A DNA stretch of 64,000 nt from assembly GCA_029204225.1 (NCBI GenBank), contig CM055101.1:41812927-41876926 (forward strand). Direction: 5' to 3'. Position 1 is the stretch's first letter. Each line of letters opens with the position of its first letter. The DNA is from Diphasiastrum complanatum (lineage: Eukaryota; Streptophyta; Lycopodiopsida; Lycopodiales; Lycopodiaceae). Position numbers and translations under genes: made by a program. This document shows positions 1-12,400 of this stretch, piece by piece. The notes beneath the pieces were generated by a model. The model worked only from the letters and a program-made list of their open reading frames with translations, ran no database searches and was not told the DNA's origin.

Positions 1-672
1 GTATGGCGAAGGCTACGAAACAGATCACGTTGGCGAACCAACCATTGTGGGTCAATCATAGCCATATGAAGATCATGCCAAAAAGTAGGCCATATATGTA
101 ATCCCTCACGAGTAGGCTCAGAGCGATAGACACGCCACCAAGTCTGAGCTCGACCATCTAAATGTAACGCAGCCAACTGCACTTTCTGGGTTTCAGTCTT
201 GGGATACATAAGAAAATAGGTCTCTAACTTAGAGAACCAATTTTCCAAGATATTCCCATCAGATGAACCAGAATAAGTATTAAGCTGGATGCGATCACGA
301 AACTCACGAGCAAAATGAGGCTCAGGATTATCTGAAAAAGTAGAAGAAGGAAATCCTGGTGGTGTGGAGGGAAATTCGGGTGGTGGTACAGAAGACCCGA
401 AAGGAGACCCATAAGAACTGAAGGGAGACCAAACGTACTACCAAAAGCACCTCCTGAAGATGGACAGGCGTACTCAAAATAGGAAATAAAGGTGCTTTAC
501 CAGGACGATGAAGAATGTCGAGGGGGGTGGTATCCCCTCGTGGTAGGATAGTCTCAAGGCTAGAAAGAATACGATCAATACGACTCTCAAGATGATCCAT
601 GCGGGAATCAATATGTGTAAAACGATCATCTAAAGAGCTCTGCGGAGGGTCTTTTGATGAAGAAGTCGCCAT
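1..672 (-). pseudogene. Ty3/gypsy gag, cut by the left window edge
   Basis: On the minus strand an ATG at 672 opens an N-terminal gag region with a hydrophilic, heptad-like stretch (MATSSSKDPPQSSLDDRF). After at least one frame change near 440, the frame between about 420 and 1 reads a retrotrans_gag-type domain with the motifs ENWFSKLETYF, AQTWWRVY and WPTFWHDL. The W-W pair is typical of plant Ty3/gypsy capsid. The frame is still open at base 1, so zinc knuckle and pol would lie further left. The shift and a stop near 440 make it defective. Position and strand fit the PBS at 1772-1783 and LTR above it: LTR, PBS, long leader, gag, all minus strand. Confidence 0.8.
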
Positions 673-1023
673 AGGGACTAAGGAAGAGACAAAAACCTGA
701 GGGAGAGACGTTTGTCGTCACCCCAACTTAGTCTAACTTCCGAAATCACCAAAATTGGCACGTAAACAGTCAATCAAGATGGATAATAATCAGAAAATGA
801 GGGGCTGAGAAAGTAGAAGGTTTCTAACAAATGGAAAAATGGAAAGAGGAGGGTGTGAGGCAACAAATATGAACAGGAATAGGGGGCTGGAAAGAGTAGT
901 ATGTGAGCAGAAAAGACAGCAAGTAGGTGCAAAAAGGAAGTGCAAAAAGGGCGCAAGCAATACCTGGGTGGGTGCTGATCCGTCGTTCACTCGGTAGTGC
1001 CAACAAAGAGAGGTAAAAGCTGA

Positions 1024-1768
1024 AGATAATAGGGCTCTGGGCAGCAACTACCAAGATCCACAATATGCTGAAGAATAGGCTGAAAAAAAAAAAAAGGTGT
1101 TGAAGTAAGGTGCCGAACAGCCTCCAATCAATAGCCGAAACGGACAGCAAGTCGGTGAAAAGAACCGCTGAAAATGAGACGGTAGTAGGGCACTGGACAG
1201 CCTCCAGTCAATATCAAAAATGGACAGCAAATCGGTGACGAAAACTGTCGAAAATGATGAGGTAGTAGGGTGCTGGGCAATAGCTATCAAATATGCAAAA
1301 ACAATGAAAATTCGCCGAAAAAATCAACGAAAGTGATGGGTTACCACTGAAAATGAGATGATAGTAGGGCGCTGGACAGCCTCCAATCAATATAAAAAAT
1401 GGACGGCAAATCGGTGACGAAAAGTGTCGAAAATGATAAGGTAGTAGGGCGCTGGGCAATAGCTACCAAATCTGCAAAAACAATCAAAATCTGCCGAAAA
1501 AATCGACGAAAGTGATGGGTTAGCAGGGCGCTGGACAACCTCCACCAAAACTGCAAAAAATGATGAAGAAATTGTCGAAAGTGATGGGCAGTAGGGCGCT
1601 GCTGGACAGCCACCACCAATCTGCAAAAATGACGAATAAAAATCGATGAAAGTGATGGGTGGTAGGGCACTGGACAGCCTCCACCAATTGGCAAGAAGGT
1701 TGACGGAGAAAAATCAATGAAAGTGATGGGTGGTAGGGCGCTGGACAGCCTCCACCAATCTGCGGGAA
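1024..1768 (-). repeat. Imperfect tandem repeats in the gypsy leader
   Basis: About ten units of roughly 65-100 bp carry the core GTAGGGCGCTGGACAGCC (variant GCTGGGCAATAGC) followed by an A-rich spacer. Cores begin near 1026, 1105, 1184, 1265, 1364, 1444, 1523, 1589, 1661 and 1732. Two core variants partly alternate, suggesting a higher-order unit of two. The array sits between PBS and gag of the minus-strand gypsy element, so it is untranslated leader. Confidence 0.8.
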
Positions 1769-1771
1769 AGT

Positions 1772-1783
1772 GCTCTGATACCA
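1772..1783 (-). promoter_or_regulatory. Primer-binding site (initiator tRNA-Met type)
   Basis: The minus strand reads TGGTATCAGAGC, a perfect match to the PBS used by most plant LTR elements. It fixes the orientation of the gypsy element (minus) and places its LTR just above 1783. Confidence 0.88.
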
Positions 1784-2200
1784 AGTTACAAGCTAAGATT
1801 CACTAGCTATGCTAGAAAGCAGGACTTAAGCTAGAAAGCAGGAAGAGAATGCTTAAGGAAGCTAAAAGAGGAGCAATCATCATCAACTAAATAAAGGAAT
1901 ACAATGTTGCCCTACTTATACCCTCTCCCTGAATCAAATGGAGGATTCAAAAAAGGGAGAGAAAAGGATTTGGAGGGAAAATAGTGCGCCCTCCCAATAG
2001 GAGGACCCCCACTCCAAATCAATGTGACCAAGTCCTAAAAATATAACCAAATAGGGCCCAAGGCCAATATATGAATAAAAAGGGCCCTTAGGCCTGCTTA
2101 TGCATAATAACAATAAAAGAATGGACATGGCTAATGTAATGAGCCAAGTCCATAACTTAGCCATGAACATCTCAATCTCCCAATATCAGTAGCCCCAAAC
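1784..2200 (-). mobile_element. LTR of the minus-strand gypsy element (outer end unclear)
   Basis: The segment lies directly upstream of the PBS on the minus strand. A TATA-like TATAAG on the minus strand at 1915-1920 could be its promoter. Clean TG/CA ends are not visible and the second LTR is outside the window, so the outer boundary is a guess. Confidence 0.4.
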
Positions 2201-3335
2201 TCCAAGACTATGCATATAAATGACGTGCCTAAATATAGCCTCTACATGCATAGGGAGCTTGACAAACTCAGCTAAAATAATCTCATCGTGTTCGTTTCTT
2301 TTCGAGCTATAATCGTTTCTCACACTCACACACCCTCTTTCTCCAACATGATTAAAACAAAACGCTTGGGACATATCATACATGAGAGCATAGAGTCCAA
2401 GGTAGTGTAAGGCTGGTTTACTCCCCTGATGTAAGCCCTGGCCCCTATACACCATGTCTGTGGGGGTGAGCATGGTGTCAAAAAGACAACACTTACTCTA
2501 CGAATCCCATGTATGTAACCTAAAACAAAACCACTACAAGTTGACAAGGGAAGACTGACCTTTCCCAAGTCAGCTAGTGGCTACATTTCTCATGCTAAAG
2601 ATAGGTTTCATAAATAAGACCTCCAAGTATGTACAGGAAGAAACGATATCCAATGGCTAACCATCCAACAGTAAGTCGTGTCACTGTATATAAGATCTAC
2701 ATGATTTTCTCTCCTTTGCTCCTCCTGAAGCAACAAGTCAACATGTATTTGTGAGGTTGTTCTGAAATTCTGACGCAAATAAATTTATAGCTAAGCCTAG
2801 TCCCATGCTATCTAATACAGATAACAATGTGCCTCAAAACATGAGAAGCAATCCAGCAATCAAAATACACTTTGTAAGAGTGATTGAAACAATTATTTGG
2901 ATGTGGATAAGACCATACAATGTATCCAGGAAAACTATTGAAGAGTTTATAGAGATGTTTGCTAGTTCAATTGATCCTCATAAGTACTAGAGCATTCCTA
3001 GAAAAATTATGCAATCTTCAGGTTCATAAATTGCTATCTTCGACAAAAGTTGTCAACATCGTTAACTACCATAATCAGCATAAATAAGTCCATACTGACT
3101 TTACCCAGGTCAACCAAAGAATTAAGGAAAATCAGGAAAACATGCAGCAACGTTTTACATTACATGTTCGCTAACATCTGGAGGCCAATTTCCAAATTTA
3201 CAGTTGTTCGTTCTAAATAAACTAAACTCATGGACCTAATCCACAATTTATGACAGCAAGTACAGTTCCTATTAAGAGAACATGCAATCAAAATAAGATG
3301 TGGGATCTCCCCAAGCAGGGTACATTCACACTTAC
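2201..3335. other. BRF1 intron 10 or downstream sequence, nothing recognised
   Basis: The stretch is AT-rich. No exon continuing BRF1 beyond exon 10 could be recognised, and short ORFs here carry no family signature. Confidence 0.5.
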
Positions 3336-3416
3336 AGTCAATCTTCCTGATTCAGTGCTCCCAAACTCATCCAGACGCTTCTTAAGAGTTCCCTCACATA
3401 TATGGACGACACTCAC
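3336..3416 (-). CDS. BRF1: BRF1 exon 10 (end of cyclin repeat 2)
   Basis: Reads [20 protein letters not shown] and ends ESGRLT. The acceptor is TTTCAG and the donor is consensus GTAAGT, so the gene continues leftward. This is the last exon I could identify. Confidence 0.93.
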
Positions 3417-6400
3417 CTGAAATTTTGTTGAGAGGAATTATTAGCGCATATAAGATAGGGCCACACAGTTATTTTACTGGATTGAAGAATATTAACTTTG
3501 CAATAACACAATCACTAAGACATCCTACCAAAAACATCACCATATACTTACTATCCAAACATATTAAAATAAAGGTTACTAGCATACAATGATTCCATTG
3601 ACTACTTTTTAATCATACCACATCATTCTTCGTGCACTCAAAACCATGAATATGAGCTGAAATAAATAAAGCTGCTCCACAAATCCCACTTGGTCTTCTG
3701 CCTGTCTGCAAAAGCAGAAACGCAGGTCAATGAGAAAAAAGACAACCACGTTTCGATTTCGAGTTCAGTGACACAATCAACCTGCATTTAAGTTCTGAGT
3801 GGACAACAAGGAGGCATTGATCTCACGAACGATTTCTCTGGTTCATTTCTGGGCACCTCACTGGAAGAATGCTCCTATTTTCATTTAGGAGGTATTATTG
3901 CAGCCTAAAGGAACGTGACATGAGTAAAAAAGTAGCTCAGTATGATGAAGCTAGGAGTTCGTATTCTCTTTGGGAATACCTACAATTTTTGCCATATGCT
4001 GTTGTTCCATTTTCTTTTATTGGCTTTAAATTCACACGGGATACTCGTCTGTCCTCATAGTGACTAAGGGACGAAAAAGGTGGGGAATGAGGAACAGGAA
4101 GGTTAATGTCCCCAAGAAAATGGGGACAGAATGCCATGTCTCCATGGCATAATGAATGACATATGCATACACATAAGAAACTAAAATTTGTAGTGATTAA
4201 AATTAGAAATCACACTTGCATGAACAAAACAGGGAAAATTGACTCCTATTCAAAAGTTGAACAATCCTCATATCAGAGTATCATTGATAAGAATGATACT
4301 TTCCGGTGAAAAATACAATAATTTTCTCATGCAAGGAACGTGACTGCTAGGAACTCGGGGATGCACATTCCCACGCATGGGAATAGTGATTCTGCATTCC
4401 CAGCTAAACACATTTCCATGAGCATTCCTAGACCCAAGATGGGAATGTTTGACGCATCTTAGAAGGGATAGGACCATCACTATACTTCTCCCTCACTCTA
4501 AGTACTCTTCACAAGATTGGTAACAGCATACATTCAATGACTTGGAAAAACATTCAGAGCACCAATAATGAGGGAGTTTACAGGAGGTTATCACCATATC
4601 CAAAAACCAAAAAAACGTGAGGGTACTGTGAGCATTATTTTTTGCACAAGATCCTAAATCTTATAGATATTATATATAGACAGCAGAATTTCATTAGAAG
4701 TACCCTGAAAGCCCACACAAGAAAATACAGCACAATCATTTTAGCAAGATGTCATTGATGTGATACTTATGCATTAGGGTGAACTAATCATCAATAACTT
4801 TTGAACAAATTTTGTAACATTCACAACTGGGGAAACCTTCAGATTGTTGCTCCGTCCCAAAGCCAAGTAACTCAGATCCTTTCGACAATGGCTTAGATAG
4901 GCCAATAAGAAGCATCCTGGTCCAACCTTCATGTTGCAAATAATAGAGATGTGACTTGGCCTAGGACTTCTGGTTATAATAGAAGAGGTTTTAAAGATGA
5001 CCATCAAGGTAATTATCATAGAAACCCCAGAAAATTTGAAGGGTTTGATATTTGATGCATGATGTTCGAATCCCATCTTTGCAACTCTGTAAAATTTCAT
5101 GAGAAACCTCAAACAACCAGAGATTGTGAAGAAGAAGCACACCTGCATCCAGTCACGCTTCATGCTAGCTACAAGGCGAAGAGCTGTATTTGCAACAGCA
5201 TGATGTTTCTTTTCAAATGCTTCAGATTTCCTCCTCAAAAGCCCTACAAACCATCGAAGCTCAGGACTTATTGTGATTTGAACTAACTCATCGAAAGCGA
5301 AGTTAAAATCAAAGCATGCTACAAAAAAAAATGTAAACTACGAGTTAAGCACAGGAAATTCAAGCTGCACTAATGTAATTTACTTGAAAGAACTCCCTAA
5401 CATGAGAGCAGGAATGTCAGAAGCCCTAGAGTAAAATGTTGAAAGTATTACTGCTGGCATTAAGTTAATAAAACATCAAATCAATAGGAGCAAAAGAATA
5501 ACAGTTGCACACCTTAAAGCTTAGGATTGGAACATACTATTACTGTGATCTTGTGGAAACGGAACGTGGGCGGGCGTTGAAGATAAGGCAGTAGCAGGGC
5601 GGAAGCAGGGGCAGAAGGCAACTGATCAAACTCAAGCACAGGGCGCAGACAGCAGAAAGCAGTGAGGGTGCGGACAACAGACTTGACACAAGAAAATGAC
5701 CATGAATTCACCAAAACAATAGCTTCATTTCGGTCAGCAAAACTAGCCAAGAATGCTAGTACAACTCCAACAATAAGATATTGCAAGACAATGTAGTTAG
5801 TTTGTCCATATCTTGACAATTTGCACACATTCACATGAAATAGCTCAAACATGAGATAGAATAAGTAAAGTAAACTTGAACAACACTTCTTTGCTGCTCC
5901 TTTGACCTTACTTGAGTTTAAAGACTCCTGCAAAAAAACATATCCAAAACATCTTTGCCAAATAACCTTCCTTTGATGCTCTTGACTAGCTCCAAATTGC
6001 CACCTTCCCTTTTGTGTTGTTGAGACCAACCTCTTGATCTTCCTCTTGACCATCAAAGTCATTGAGCAAACTTTGTTTTTCAGATCCATTACTTGATTTT
6101 CCAGCACGAAAACCATGAGAACCGATATCCACTTGCATAGCATCATCTACACAAGAAGATTCTCCAAAACATGTGAGTAAAGCAAAGTGAGTCGCTTCCA
6201 CTTGCTTACCTTTCTCTTGAACATCAAAGATATCAAAGATATGAATATCTTCAGACCTGAACCTCTAGAAATACTCCCTCTCAAACATATGATCTAGATC
6301 CAACAAGATCTCATCGATGCTTGATCTTGATCTTCCATAAAGGTTAGAAAAAACAATGCCACCATCATAAATCAAAAGATAGATTCCAAACTTTCCATCC

Positions 6401-9400
6401 AACATGAAATAGAGTAGGTGAAGATGAGTATCAAACGTAATAAATTCAGCCTTCTTGAGTCCATAAAAAAATTCAATAAGCTCACCAATGAGATCTCCTT
6501 TGCCTTGAAGAAATTGCCTCTCGATTTGCTCCATGTAGTCGTCTCCAACCAACCTTTTGTCATCTTGATCATGCGTGATCAATTCACAATCATAGAATCC
6601 TTTTGAGTTGATGAAGAGATGTGAGATCCATGCCTTGGATCTTCCCAAGAACCAATCTTCCATTGCACTTTCCTTCATAAGACTCCCTCTTAATGATTGC
6701 ATCATAAGAAGTAGAAACCTCAAAAACATTAGAAGCCATGAAAAAAATCATTAGTACCTTCAACATAAGGATGATTGAATTACTCTGTTTTTTTAAACAA
6801 GAACTTCTACTCAATGTTTTAGGTAGTAACTCATATGATAATGATTCTTCCTCACTATCATTCACAATGACATCATTCAAAGTACATCCTACTTTGAACT
6901 TTTCACATACTTCTCTGCTTCTTGACTTGTGACTATCTCCTTCACCAAGTCTCATGATAGAACCATTTGATCTACTCTCTTTATGAAGACATGTGACTCC
7001 ACTTGCTGCAAAAATGACTTTCTTGGACTCATCACAAAAGAATCTTAAAAGAGCCACCTCCTTCATGCATGAACCTAGCAACATCTTTTTCCATATCATC
7101 AAAGAAATTATTAGCAACAACCTTTTTCAAGGAAGAACCTTCACCTCCATTGATGAAGTTAGCTCTTTCCTTACCTTTTGCATGCTTGCACTTGCCACGA
7201 AGAACCATTGAAACACCATCATTATCCTCAAGACAAGGCCAAGTTAGCACAAAGATGAACATCTCCAAGAAGCATATTAGATCTTGACCTAGATCCAGCA
7301 TAAGGAAGCTTGTTAGACTTTGCATAAGATCCACCAATCTTGTTGATGCCAAAAGAAAACTTTGGAAAGTTGAGACCAATCTTCTTTTCCATTCCATCCT
7401 TTTTGTTAGCCATAACAAAAGCATCAAGCTTGAAAAGTCTACCTTGTCTATTGCCCCTAGCAACCAAGATTTCTTCCTTTGTAATGAAACAAGCATCACC
7501 ACCAAACTTTACCATGTATCCTTTCTCTATCATTTGACCAACACTTAGCAAATTCTTTGAAAGTGAAAGAATGTAAAGAACACCATCAACTCTTGCTTTC
7601 CTATTAGTAGAAAGACAAATAGGAATTGAACCAATACCTTCAATCACACACTCACCACCATTGGCCATGTGAATTGCGTTCTTGGCTCCATCATAAGTGA
7701 CCGAAGAAGTAAAGAACTCTTTGTGACTAGTCATGTGTGAACTAGCTCCACTATCAATTAACCATGAATCTTTGTCACCTTCACTTGATATTAGACTTGA
7801 AGAACACATCAAAAGAGAATCACCACCACCTAGATCCTCATCATTAGTAGTAAAGTTGATTTGCTTGCTACCTTCATCTCTTTGCTTCTTCAAACATTCA
7901 ATTGCAAAATGCCCTTTGATTCCACAATAAAAGCATTTTAACTTTGACGTATCTTTTTTTTTGTCAAAAGAGGAAGTCTCACCTTGATCTTGCCCTTTAG
8001 ACCACTTGTCTTTGCCTTTGCCCTTGAACTTGCCTTTGATGAACATAGCCGATGTAGATCCACCTCCTCTTGATTGAAGCCTATACTCCTCATTCACCAA
8101 GATCTCTTGCAAATCCACAATACTTGGCAAAGTCTTTTGAATAGCAAACAATTAGCATGATCATCCAACAAGCCATTAAGTATAACTTGAACAGGTTCTA
8201 CTTCCTTAATGCTTTCATCAATACAGGCTAACTCATCATTGAATGCTTTAACCCTCAAAACAAAAGCATGAGTACTCCCTTCCTTCTTTTGCAAACTTTG
8301 AAAGATTTGCCTCCTAAGAGTAAGCACTCTTGATGTAGACTTGGATTCATAAAGCTTCTTCAAAGCTTCCCAAGCCTCCAAAGATGATGTGCACTTACCA
8401 ATCTCCTTGAGAAGTTCATTGGTAACATTCATCTTAATCATGTGTAGAGCCCTTTTGGCCCTCTTATCATACCTCATTTGATCTTGTTGAGTTGTTGGTC
8501 TCTCCTCCAACCCTACAACAATATTCAAAACATCATTCATCTCAAGAAGTGATTCATCCTCACTTTCCACAAATAGTTACTTGAGGTAAGCCTATCATTG
8601 CCTTCCAACATGAATCCACCACTTGTAGCCATGTTGCCATGACCTGATCTTCTTCTTTCAACCTGTTCCAAATGCACAAAGCACTCTCTTGAATGTCAAC
8701 AAATGAACTCAAGAAGAAATCACAAAGATATGGAACCTCTCAAATCTCTTCTAGCACTTCTAACTAGAAAATCAACACATAGAATAGTGAAATCTTGATC
8801 AACCTATGATCTATCCTCAATCTAATGATTCTTGCCACTTCCTAAGATTGAAACAGACTCAAATGAATTTCAGTAACCTCACAAATTAGAGATCCAATCA
8901 AAATTAGGGTTTTGACAAAATCACAAAAAATTGAATATCTCAAATTCTACATACAATTTCTAAAAACTTGATATATCATCTTGTAGCCTTCAATGAGACC
9001 TTCCTAATGCACCAAAAATCGGCTAATTCTAGTAAACCAAGTGTCAAATCGGAATTGATCAAGTATATAACCTATATTGAGTTTTGACCTACAAAAGATC
9101 AATTCCACATATGCAAAAATGGAGATTTTTGAGTAGAAATCAATCTAGCATGTTGTAGCATTGGTAACTCCGCCAAATCTTTGATAGATGTGGTTGATCC
9201 TTTCATAACCTGAAACACAATAGCTCTAATACCATGTGAAGGATTTCAGATAATTCAAAATCCAAATCCATGTCTCTGATCTTTGATTTATAAAGGAGCC
9301 ACTGTAGAAAAATCAGCATCTACAAACAAAATGAGATGCAAACTCTAAGAGATACTGATCAAACATGAACCAAACATAAAATATAGTTGTTGTCCGTACA

Positions 9401-12400
9401 ATTACAGTACCCTATTGTATTTCACACGTGTGGAACCGAAAATAGCAATAAATGATCATTCTACGCATAGAATTGCAAGATAACATCATGAGAGTGCACC
9501 AATGAGTAGTAGAACCCAAAGAGAACCATGTATAATGATGAAATGAGAGAGAGAAGAGAGAAGATCCCTTTCTCCACAAGTTGCAACAATATATAGCAGG
9601 TTCAAACCCTACTTTGCCACTTGACTTTCCCTCCAATATGAAAAACCCTACTATTTTGGGACTAGATTCAATGTACCCAAAGTTCAAATTTGAATCTCTC
9701 TCAAACTCAACTACCAAATTTCCCACACTTCCAAAAAGTGTTTATTGAATGTATTTTAAAATAATATAACTTCAAAAAGTTTATCTCTAAGTCTAAAATG
9801 AGTTTTGGCCTCAATTGACAATTTACCAAAATATGACTAAACTTGTTGAAATCTCTCACATAGACCACTTCCGAACTTTACGAATCTTGTTGTTATCAAT
9901 TTCTAAGCCTCGATCCAAAATATATGACCCAAGTATATTAGTTATTTCTAAACAAATTCACATTTTGACTCCTTGGCATAGAGCTTCTCCTGTCTATAGA
10001 TGAGAATATCATCTAAGTAGACAATCATAGATTTCCCCAAATATGGACAAAGAATGTCGTTCATCATTTTCTGGAAAGTTGCTGGAGCATTCGTGAGACC
10101 AAAAGGTAAGACTAGAAACTCATAATGGCCATATTGGGTCCTAAATGATGTCTTTCCACATCCTCACTCTTAATACGAATATTATGATAACCAGATCTTA
10201 GATCGATTTGGTAAAATACCTCACACCATGTAATCGGTCTATTAATTTTGTTGGAATGTAAATGGAATTGCTTACATTACCATAGGTTACTTTGACCCAA
10301 AAGGTCGAGAGTTGTGTAACCATGGTCATTTATTATATTAGGCCTACTAAACTTAGAGTTAGCTAAGTTAGTATGAAATTAACTTGGTAGGGACTCATGG
10401 GTCCACTAGGCCTAATTGTGACATTAAGTACCCCAACTTGACATATTGGAGGTACCTTATTCTTTCTATGTAACTTATAGAAAGTTGGATAGTCAATAGT
10501 CAAGTAGTTGGACAGCAAATAGTCAAGTAGTTGGATAGCCAATAGTCATGAAGTTAGATAGTCATCTTGGACTATATATATGTGTGCATCCCATTTGTAT
10601 GAGACACTTTTGTAAGCAATACTGACTATTCTCCTCGGCTGTCCACGAGTTTCTACAAGAGGGTTTCTAGCCATCTCTCTCTTTCTTTTGAGAATGCTTT
10701 GTGTGATTGAATGGTTAAGATCCTGGATCCTTAGGCTTCTATTTCCTACATGGTATCAGAGTCTTTAGGTGATCATATTGCTTGCAGGAGGGCACCCAAT
10801 AGGAAGCTATCTTCTTCCCCTTTTAGTTGCATAAAATCATCAAGCTGCTGATTTTTGCAGGAGAAGAATCTGTTCATCTTCTTATAGCTTTTTTGCAGGA
10901 AATTGCAGGGCACCTTCACCTAATTGAGAGCTAGCAGTAGGGCGCCCATGCTCAAACCAATTGCATGTGATCTTGACTCAATTACATGCTTAAAATTTCA
11001 AATTTACTTCTTAAATGAAGATACATGTGTTTTGGACACATTTCTTGCTGAAATTTCCCTGTTGGTGAGCTTGGAGTACCTTCTAATTGCTAAAGGTTTG
11101 TGGGAAGTAGTTAATGGTGACGAAGAGAGGCCGCCTACCTTGGCACCTATTACACCATCTAGAACAACTACTTCATCATCTACGGAAGTGTCTTCAGATG
11201 AGCAAAAGAAGTGGGATCGACGAGATGCACAAGCACATTCCGTCATTGCATTATCAGTGAAGAGATCTATCCTTCCTCATATTAGATCATGCAAGACTTC
11301 CAAAAGTGCTTGGAGACTCTTGCAAAGATGTTTCAAGTAAAGAATGCGGCAAAAGTGGTATATCTTCGAAATCAACTTTCTATCTTGAAGATGCAAGAAG
11401 GTGATTTGCTTACAAACCACTTGACGAAGATCAAGGATCTTCGAGAGGAGCTTCTTAGTATTGATGAGGTGATTGAGAACTCACAATTTGTATCTATTAC
11501 TCTCAACTCTCTTCCTAATTCTTACCTTCCATTTGTGTCATCATTGAGCATTTCCCTTAGGGGACAACAAATCTCCTTCGACGAACTTGTTGGCTTACTT
11601 CTTCAAGAAGAGCAAACAAGGATCAACTTTGGTGAACAAGAAGATCAAGCTTTCTTTGCAAAAGGCAAAGACAAAGGCAAGTGGAAAGGGAAGCCTTCTT
11701 TCAAAACTTCCAAAGATGATCAAAAATCTTAGGAAGCTCAAGATCAAGACTCCAAGAAAAAGGGTAAGTGCCACTATTGCAAGAAATTTGGACATCACAT
11801 CAAAGAATGTAGGAAGAGGCTTGCAAAGGAAAAAGAGAAAGGTAACGATACAAGTACCACAATCATTACTTTGGAACAACAATTTGGAAAGGAGGATAAT
11901 TTTTTCAATAATGATTATGCTTTTTTCACTAATAATCTCATCTCTCCTCAAGACGAGATTTCTGCCACTTCAAATCTTGCTGGTTTTTCAGCAGAAAATA
12001 GCTCATTTTCAGCTTTACAAGTTGCTGTTTTTTCATCTATTGATTGGGTGATTGATAGCGGGGCCACACGCCATATGACTTATAACAAAGAAGTTTTCAC
12101 AAAGCTTGTGAAAGTGCATGATGGAAGCAAAGTTCAAGGTGTTGATAACACCTCTTATCCTATCAAAGGTATTGGAGTGATCCCCATTATCTTACCTAAT
12201 GGTGAGGAGAAGTACATTCGTAATGTACTTTATGTTCCAAAAATAAAAAAGAATCTCATTTCGGTCTCTACAATTATAAACCAAGGATTGGTTGTGGAAT
12301 TCAAAGAAGACAAATGTCTTATCAAAGACCCAAAGAGATCTCTTATGATCATTGCTTCGGGAACATTACGTGGTGGATTGTTCCTTATGGATACCTATGA

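Noticed and set aside
224-412. Leucine-rich minus-strand ORF resembling a membrane protein
   Set aside because: It is an out-of-frame shadow of the gypsy gag, which reads in another frame of the same strand.
1024-1768. Regularly spaced repeats resembling a CRISPR array
   Set aside because: Units are imperfect, spacing varies, there are no unique spacers, and the context is a plant retrotransposon leader.
2725-2760. Candidate BRF1 exon 11 (CTTCAG followed by GAGGAGCAAAGGAGAG and GTAGAT)
   Set aside because: The short peptide does not match the BRF1 linker and the donor is poor; not reliable enough to add.
2805-2990. Plus-strand ORF reading KTIEEFIEMFASSIDPHKY
   Set aside because: 61 codons, no family match, and on the strand opposite BRF1.
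5066-5080. GTTCGAATCCC, a B-box-like string suggestive of a tRNA gene or SINE
   Set aside because: No A box, acceptor stem or anticodon arm can be drawn around it; taken as chance.
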